Positions 59,352-64,000 of a DNA stretch of 64,000 bases are shown piece by piece. Under the pieces are notes generated by a model, which saw only the letters and a list, made by a program, of their open reading frames with translations, was not told where the DNA came from and made no database searches. This DNA is from Staphylococcus roterodami (GTDB taxonomy: Bacteria; Bacillota; Bacilli; Staphylococcales; Staphylococcaceae): positions 1,240,001 through 1,304,000 of the forward strand of contig CP092781.1 in NCBI GenBank assembly GCA_022493055.1, written 5' to 3'. The position numbers and the translations under genes were made by a program. Position 1 is the stretch's first letter. Each line of letters opens with the position of its first letter.

Positions 59352-59402
59352 AAGCCTAAACACATGATTTTCCAATCGAATATCTAGTGTTTAGGCTTTT
59401 AC
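59352..59402 (+). terminator. Terminator after the HAD phosphatase gene
   Basis: AAGCCTAAACAC (59352-59363) pairs with GTGTTTAGGCTT (59387-59398), followed by Ts. Confidence 0.85.
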
Positions 59403-59554
59403 AATTGTGTATTTATATAATTGTGTTGACGATGTTTATTGTTATAAGTATGTGAAATACGTTAGATATAATGGTAAACTGTTAAAATTCGTAATGAATT
59501 AATTATTTGAAAGTAAAAGCAACTTCTTAATGAAACGTATTGTATTGTAAGTCT

Positions 59555-59600
59555 AAAAAAGCAGCGACAATCTAACTGGTTTGTTAGATGCACTGCAAGC
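59555..59600 (-). terminator. Minus-strand terminator of the 104-residue gene
   Basis: On the minus strand GCAGTG..ATCTAAC pairs with GTTAGAT..CGCTGC, followed by TTTTTT. It sits just downstream of the gene at 59610-59924. Confidence 0.7.
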
Positions 59601-59609
59601 GTATGGTAA

Positions 59610-59924
59610 TTATTTAGCTGTTTGAGTCCAATCATGTTTGCCTCTGAATCGTTTTACATGTGCATATATTTGGTCAGCAGTATAGTCTAAGTTTGTATAA
59701 ACAGTAATACTAAAAGCTGATTGGTTTTCTGCAAAAGACTCTTCTAAAAACAATTCCTTTAAATGAGTAAATAAATCGTTCATTTGTTTATGATCTAAAC
59801 CGGGATACTCCCTTAAAGTTCTTTTTAATAATTGGCCATTCTTTTCTTCTAATGCTTGAACCACAATAACAAATCTCTCATCTTGCTTTAATACATCATC
59901 AAATAAATTTGTTTGTCCAATCAT
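59610..59924 (-). CDS. Conserved hypothetical protein
   Basis: 104 residues from the ATG at 59924, with AGGGGTG nine bases upstream. Start MIGQTNLFDDVLKQDERFVI, then a charged helical middle (QLLKRTLREYPGLDHKQMND) and VYTNLDYTADQIYAHVKRFR. I recognise no family. It is monocistronic with its own terminator, which supports expression. Confidence 0.72.
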   Translation of the reverse strand: MIGQTNLFDDVLKQDERFVIVVQALEEKNGQLLKRTLREYPGLDHKQMNDLFTHLKELFLEESFAENQSAFSITVYTNLDYTADQIYAHVKRFRGKHDWTQTAK

Positions 59925-60099
59925 TGAATTCACCCCTGAAAAGTTATTCTTATCTATATTATACACAATCTGCAAAATATCTAAAATAAAGAATGTAAAT
60001 ATTGTTCGAATAAAAATGCACAGAATACTAGTTAATATACTAAATACTTAAATTGGAAAGCATCTCCATAAGGATATGAAGTTATTTTGTATAAAATAA

Positions 60100-60138
60100 C
60101 ACGACAAATGCTATCAAATGTTTGAAGCATCTGTCGTG
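60100..60138 (-). terminator. Terminator of the permease gene
   Basis: On the minus strand CACGACAGATGC pairs with GCATTTGTCGTG, followed by TTATTTTAT. Confidence 0.8.
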
Positions 60139-60173
60139 AATGAAAGGGGATTTTTATATTTACACTGTTTTAA

Positions 60174-61628
60174 TTATTTTTGATTTTCATAATCATGTGG
60201 TTTTAAATTGATAGTTTCAAGTTTAACAAACTTTGTCTTATGAATTATTTTATGAACAAAATAAATAATTGCTAAGATGATTAAAGGTAAGAAGTTTCTA
60301 AACACGCTCAACCAATCATTTTCTAGCATACTTTCAAATGAACTACCAAGTAATAAGAATGCTAAAGTTGCAATAACAATAATAGGACCTAATGGATAAA
60401 ATGGTGCTTTATATGGAAGTACTTTACTTGGATCTTCACCTTGTTTTTTAATTGCCTGTCTTAATCGGATTTGGGACCATATACTTGAACCCCATACAAC
60501 TATTACCATTGAACCGATTATTTTTAATAAGTTAAATACAGCATGTGCATTGAAATTCGCGTATACGATTACAATAACAACAACAACGTATGTTGTTAAT
60601 AATGCTCGAAGCGGTAATTTTGTAGTTTTGTTTAATTTACTTAAAAACTTAGGTGCTTTATTATCAGCACTTAGTGAATATAACATTCTACCAGTTGTAT
60701 AAACGCCTGAGTTAGCAGCTGATAATAATGATGTTAAAATTACTGCATTAATAACAGATGCTGCAAAAGCAATACCAACTCTATCAAAGACAATAGTAAA
60801 TGGACTTTGACTTACAGAACCACTTTCATTTAATAATAGTGGATCTGTATACGGAATAATTGCAGCAATTACAGCAATTGATAACACGTAGAACAATAGT
60901 ATGCGCCAAAAAACTTGCTTAATAGCTTTAGGCATTGATTTTTTAGGGTCATCAGATTCTCCAGCAGTAACGGCTACTACCTCGGTACCTCCGACAGAGA
61001 AACCTGCAACAAGTAATACGCCTAAGAATCCTGAAATACCACCTACAAATGGTGCATCACCTTTTGTATAATTTTCAAAGCCATAACTATGACCACCTAA
61101 AATACCAAAGATCATTAAAATACCAAATGCAATGAATACTATAATTGTAATTACTTTAATTAATGATAACCAAAATTCAGTTTCTCCGAATGATTTTACC
61201 GAAAAAATGTTTAATAGTAGTAAAATTGTAATAAATATTAAACTCCAAGTAATGGGGTGGAAAAATTTAAATGTGTCCCAGAAATAAAGTACATTTGACG
61301 CCACAATAACATCAACACTAGTAACTAATGACCATAAAGCCCAATACAACCATCCCATTGTAAAACCAAGTGATGAATCTATAAAACGTGTTGAATATGA
61401 ACTGAAAGAACCTGATACTGGATAAAATGTTGCTAACTCTCCTATAGAAGACATTAAGAAGTACAACATAATACCAATTAGTAAATAGGCTAATATAGCG
61501 CCTCCGGGTCCTGCTTGTGAAATTATACTACCTGTAGCGACAAATAGACCAGTTCCAATTGCACCACCTATAGCAATCATGGAAATGTGTCTAGAATTAA
61601 GACTACGGTTCATTTTATTATCTTCCAT
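60174..61628 (-). CDS. Amino-acid permease (AAT/APC family)
   Basis: 484 residues, GGGAG seven bases before the ATG. Twelve hydrophobic helices with the family start SLNSRHISMIAIGGAIGTGL (the GxGxG-like substrate backbone loop of TM1) and the later VGGTEVVAVTAGES. It resembles LysP-type lysine permeases, and the cytoplasmic start and SGSFSSYSTRF segment fit that group, but substrate specificity is not certain from sequence. Confidence 0.88.
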   Translation of the reverse strand: MEDNKMNRSLNSRHISMIAIGGAIGTGLFVATGSIISQAGPGGAILAYLLIGIMLYFLMSSIGELATFYPVSGSFSSYSTRFIDSSLGFTMGWLYWALWSLVTSVDVIVASNVLYFWDTFKFFHPITWSLIFITILLLLNIFSVKSFGETEFWLSLIKVITIIVFIAFGILMIFGILGGHSYGFENYTKGDAPFVGGISGFLGVLLVAGFSVGGTEVVAVTAGESDDPKKSMPKAIKQVFWRILLFYVLSIAVIAAIIPYTDPLLLNESGSVSQSPFTIVFDRVGIAFAASVINAVILTSLLSAANSGVYTTGRMLYSLSADNKAPKFLSKLNKTTKLPLRALLTTYVVVVIVIVYANFNAHAVFNLLKIIGSMVIVVWGSSIWSQIRLRQAIKKQGEDPSKVLPYKAPFYPLGPIIVIATLAFLLLGSSFESMLENDWLSVFRNFLPLIILAIIYFVHKIIHKTKFVKLETINLKPHDYENQK

Positions 61629-61800
61629 ATTTAGTCTCCCATCTATTTAAATATACCCATTATTGTAAGCTTTTTAAGTAGACTATTCAATAACTTTTTA
61701 ACACTTTAAAGCGAAAAAAATTAAAATTTTCTGATTTTTTAATCTTCTTGAGCATGTTTAATTGTAATTTCATTGGGGTTAAATTATAATGTGTATTAAA

Positions 61801-61815
61801 TTATAATAATTATAA
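61801..61815 (+). promoter_or_regulatory. PerR box of katA
   Basis: TTATAATAATTATAA is an exact match to the PerR consensus TTATAATNATTATAA, six bases before the katA ribosome-binding site. Repression relieved by peroxide is expected. A partial second copy lies about 20 bases upstream. Confidence 0.88.
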
Positions 61816-61832
61816 ATTGTGGAGGGATGACT

Positions 61833-63350
61833 ATGTCACAACAAGATAAAAAGTTAACTGGAGTTTTTGGGCATCCAGTATCAGATCGAGAAAATAGTAT
61901 GACTGCTGGATCAAGGGGACCACTATTAATGCAAGATATTTATTTCTTGGAGCAAATGTCACAATTTGATAGAGAAGTTATACCTGAACGTCGAATGCAT
62001 GCGAAAGGTTCTGGTGCATTTGGTACATTTACTGTAACTAAAGATATTACTAAGTATACTAATGCTAAAATTTTCTCTGAAGTTGGCAAACAAACTGAAA
62101 TGTTCGCACGTTTTTCTACAGTAGCAGGTGAACGTGGTGCTGCTGATGCAGAACGAGACATTAGAGGTTTTGCGTTAAAATTTTACACAGAAGAAGGTAA
62201 TTGGGATTTAGTAGGGAATAATACACCTGTCTTCTTCTTCAGAGATCCAAAGTTATTTGTAAGTTTGAATCGCGCTGTTAAACGTGATCCAAGAACAAAT
62301 ATGCGAGATGCTCAAAATAACTGGGATTTTTGGACTGGACTTCCTGAAGCTTTACATCAGGTAACGATTTTAATGTCAGATAGAGGTATACCTAAAGATT
62401 TACGTCATATGCATGGATTCGGTTCTCATACGTATTCAATGTACAATGATGCTGGCGAACGTGTTTGGGTTAAATTCCACTTTAGAACTCAACAAGGTAT
62501 CGAAAATTTAACAGATGAAGAAGCTGCTGAAATTGTAGCCACTGATCGTGATTCATCTCAACGTGATTTATTTAATGCTATTGAAAATGGTGACTATCCA
62601 AAATGGACAATGTATATCCAAGTAATGACAGAAGAGCAAGCCAAAAATCATAAAGATAATCCATTTGATTTAACAAAAGTATGGTATCACGACGAATATC
62701 CATTAATTGAAGTTGGAGAGTTTGAATTAAACCGAAATCCAGACAACTATTTTTTGGATGTAGAGCAAGCTGCTTTTGCACCAACTAATATTATTCCAGG
62801 ATTGGATTTTTCACCTGATAAAATGTTACAAGGACGTTTGTTCTCATATGGAGATGCACAAAGATATCGTTTAGGTGTAAATCATTGGCAAATTCCTGTG
62901 AATCAACCTAAAGGTGTAGGCATTGAAAATTTATGTCCATTCAGTAGAGATGGTCAAATGCGAGTTATTGATAATAATCAAGGTGGCGGCACACATTATT
63001 ATCCAAATAATCAAGGCAAATTTGATTCACAACCTGAATACAAAAAGCCTCCATTCCCAACTGATGGTTATGGTTATGAATATAATCAACGCCAAGATGA
63101 TGATAATTATTTTGAACAACCTGGTAAGCTATTTAGATTACAATCTGAAGATGCTAAAGAAAGAATTTTCACAAATACAGCAAATGCAATGGATGGTGTG
63201 TCTGAAGATGTTAAGCGACGCCATATCCGTCATTGTTATAAAGCTGATCCAGAATATGGTAAAGGTGTAGCTAAAGCATTAGGTATTGATATTAATTCAA
63301 TTGATCTTGAAACAGAAAGTGACGAAACTTACGAAAACTTTAAAAAATAA
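61833..63350 (+). CDS. katA: Catalase KatA
   Basis: 505 residues from ATG 61833 with GGAGGG six bases upstream. Active-site histidine in [20 protein letters not shown], asparagine in [15 protein letters not shown], and the heme-ligand tyrosine in [15 protein letters not shown]. It is a small-subunit, clade 3 type catalase removing hydrogen peroxide in the cytoplasm. PerR control is clear from the upstream box. Confidence 0.98.
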   Translation: MSQQDKKLTGVFGHPVSDRENSMTAGSRGPLLMQDIYFLEQMSQFDREVIPERRMHAKGSGAFGTFTVTKDITKYTNAKIFSEVGKQTEMFARFSTVAGERGAADAERDIRGFALKFYTEEGNWDLVGNNTPVFFFRDPKLFVSLNRAVKRDPRTNMRDAQNNWDFWTGLPEALHQVTILMSDRGIPKDLRHMHGFGSHTYSMYNDAGERVWVKFHFRTQQGIENLTDEEAAEIVATDRDSSQRDLFNAIENGDYPKWTMYIQVMTEEQAKNHKDNPFDLTKVWYHDEYPLIEVGEFELNRNPDNYFLDVEQAAFAPTNIIPGLDFSPDKMLQGRLFSYGDAQRYRLGVNHWQIPVNQPKGVGIENLCPFSRDGQMRVIDNNQGGGTHYYPNNQGKFDSQPEYKKPPFPTDGYGYEYNQRQDDDNYFEQPGKLFRLQSEDAKERIFTNTANAMDGVSEDVKRRHIRHCYKADPEYGKGVAKALGIDINSIDLETESDETYENFKK

Positions 63351-63440
63351 ATTTGAAATGTGTATTCAATATTGCGTAGTTGAGCAGTTTATGATAATAT
63401 AATAAATCGTAAAGATTCCTAACAAGAGAGGGTGTTTAAC

Positions 63441-63590
63441 GTGCGCGTAAACGTAACATTAGCATGCACAGAATGTGGCGATCGTAACTATATCACTACT
63501 AAAAATAAACGTAACAATCCTGAGCGTATTGAAATGAAGAAATATTGCCCAAGATTAAACAAATATACGTTACATCGTGAAACTAAGTAA
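63441..63590 (+). CDS. rpmG: 50S ribosomal protein L33
   Basis: 49 residues from GTG 63441 with GAGAGGGTG upstream: [20 protein letters not shown] and [17 protein letters not shown]. The first CxxC (C9, C12) is kept, but the second pair has only C36 (position 39 is Leu), so zinc binding may be incomplete. It follows katA as in other staphylococci. Confidence 0.95.
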
Positions 63591-63623
63591 TTCTTATCAT
63601 TCAAATACGACGATTTGAAATCA

Positions 63624-63666
63624 AAGCGGGCTTTTCCATTATTTATGGAGAGCTCGTTTTTTTTAT
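63624..63666 (+). terminator. Terminator after rpmG
   Basis: AGCGGGCTTTTCCAT pairs imperfectly with ATGGAGAGCTCGT, followed by eight Ts. From here to the window end (63667-64000) I see AT-rich DNA without a supportable gene. Confidence 0.75.
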
Positions 63667-64000
63667 TGATGATACTTCAATATAACAGTAAGAAAAATAT
63701 TTCAAATGTAATAAGTATGTAGATAAATAATTTGAGTTATTTCTTAATGAAGTAACTAGTGAAATTATTTATGGTATTTTGTTAAGTAGTATTTAAATGA
63801 CACGAACAATACAGTAAAAGTAAATTTTAAAAAGCTTAATTTCTATTAATATAGTAGTAAATGAAAAGTAATAGTCTTTTTTTAAGAAAGTATAGTCGTT
63901 TTGAAGTGAATTAAAATTTTTCAAAGCCATAGAACGTTTTTGAGTAATTTAGCAAATAAATAAGATTTAACTGTTGAATTATGTGAGGATTGTGTTATTA

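Overview
The window is a low-GC Firmicute chromosome with the gene content and order of the Staphylococcus aureus complex. The diagnostic run is pgsA-cinA-recA-rny-ymdB-korAB-miaB-mutSL-glpPFKD-miaA-hfq-hflX-glnRA, followed by cls1, a membrane thermonuclease, hom-thrC-thrB, katA and rpmG. I cannot tell S. aureus from a close relative such as S. argenteus from this sequence alone. No rRNA, tRNA, IS element or CRISPR array was seen.

Layout. 1-4922: EF-P modification peptidases and reductase (yfmF, yfmH, ymfI), an ACT/P-loop protein, a RodZ-like protein and pgsA. 5165-10951: cinA, SOS-controlled recA, RNase Y and ymdB. 11112-16675: the two-subunit 2-oxoacid:ferredoxin oxidoreductase, a thiamine-binding protein, miaB, the RicA-family gene and a ThiW transporter subunit. 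16957-22124: mutS, mutL and the antiterminator glpP, which acts on the terminator-bearing leaders of glpF(K) and glpD at 22563 and 25149. 27059-34464: a lipase-like hydrolase, miaA, hfq, bsaA, hflX, a PLP lyase and glnR-glnA behind a perfect GlnR box.

34540-44000 is an accessory island between glnA and the threonine aldolase gene. Its left part (34690-37770) holds four paralogous small HTH genes, interleaved with very short hydrophobic peptides. Its right part (37860-43655) is an array of eight phage-derived polymorphic-toxin cassettes. Seven toxin remnants carry or adjoin a piece of phage structural gene (MuF C-terminal stub or scaffold N-terminus); the first is only a toxin tail. Every toxin is followed by a small putative immunity gene, and most cassettes end in a near-identical hairpin (TAGCATCCTTTC / GAAAG.GGTGCTA). 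Cassette types run N-N-T-J, N-N-T-J (N = Ntox50-like, T = unnamed helical toxin, J = JAB-like), which suggests an old block duplication. All eight immunity reading frames are intact, while every toxin lacks its carrier start or ribosome-binding site, or is frameshifted. This looks like an orphan immunity bank or a silent toxin-tip store left by prophages.

44172-64000 returns to core genome: threonine aldolase, a Cse60-like protein, cls1 (with a single-base frameshift near its 5' end), an ABC exporter with its own histidine kinase and response regulator, nuc2, a NERD protein, aspartate kinase divergent from hom-thrC-thrB, a HAD phosphatase, an amino-acid permease, katA behind a perfect PerR box, and rpmG.
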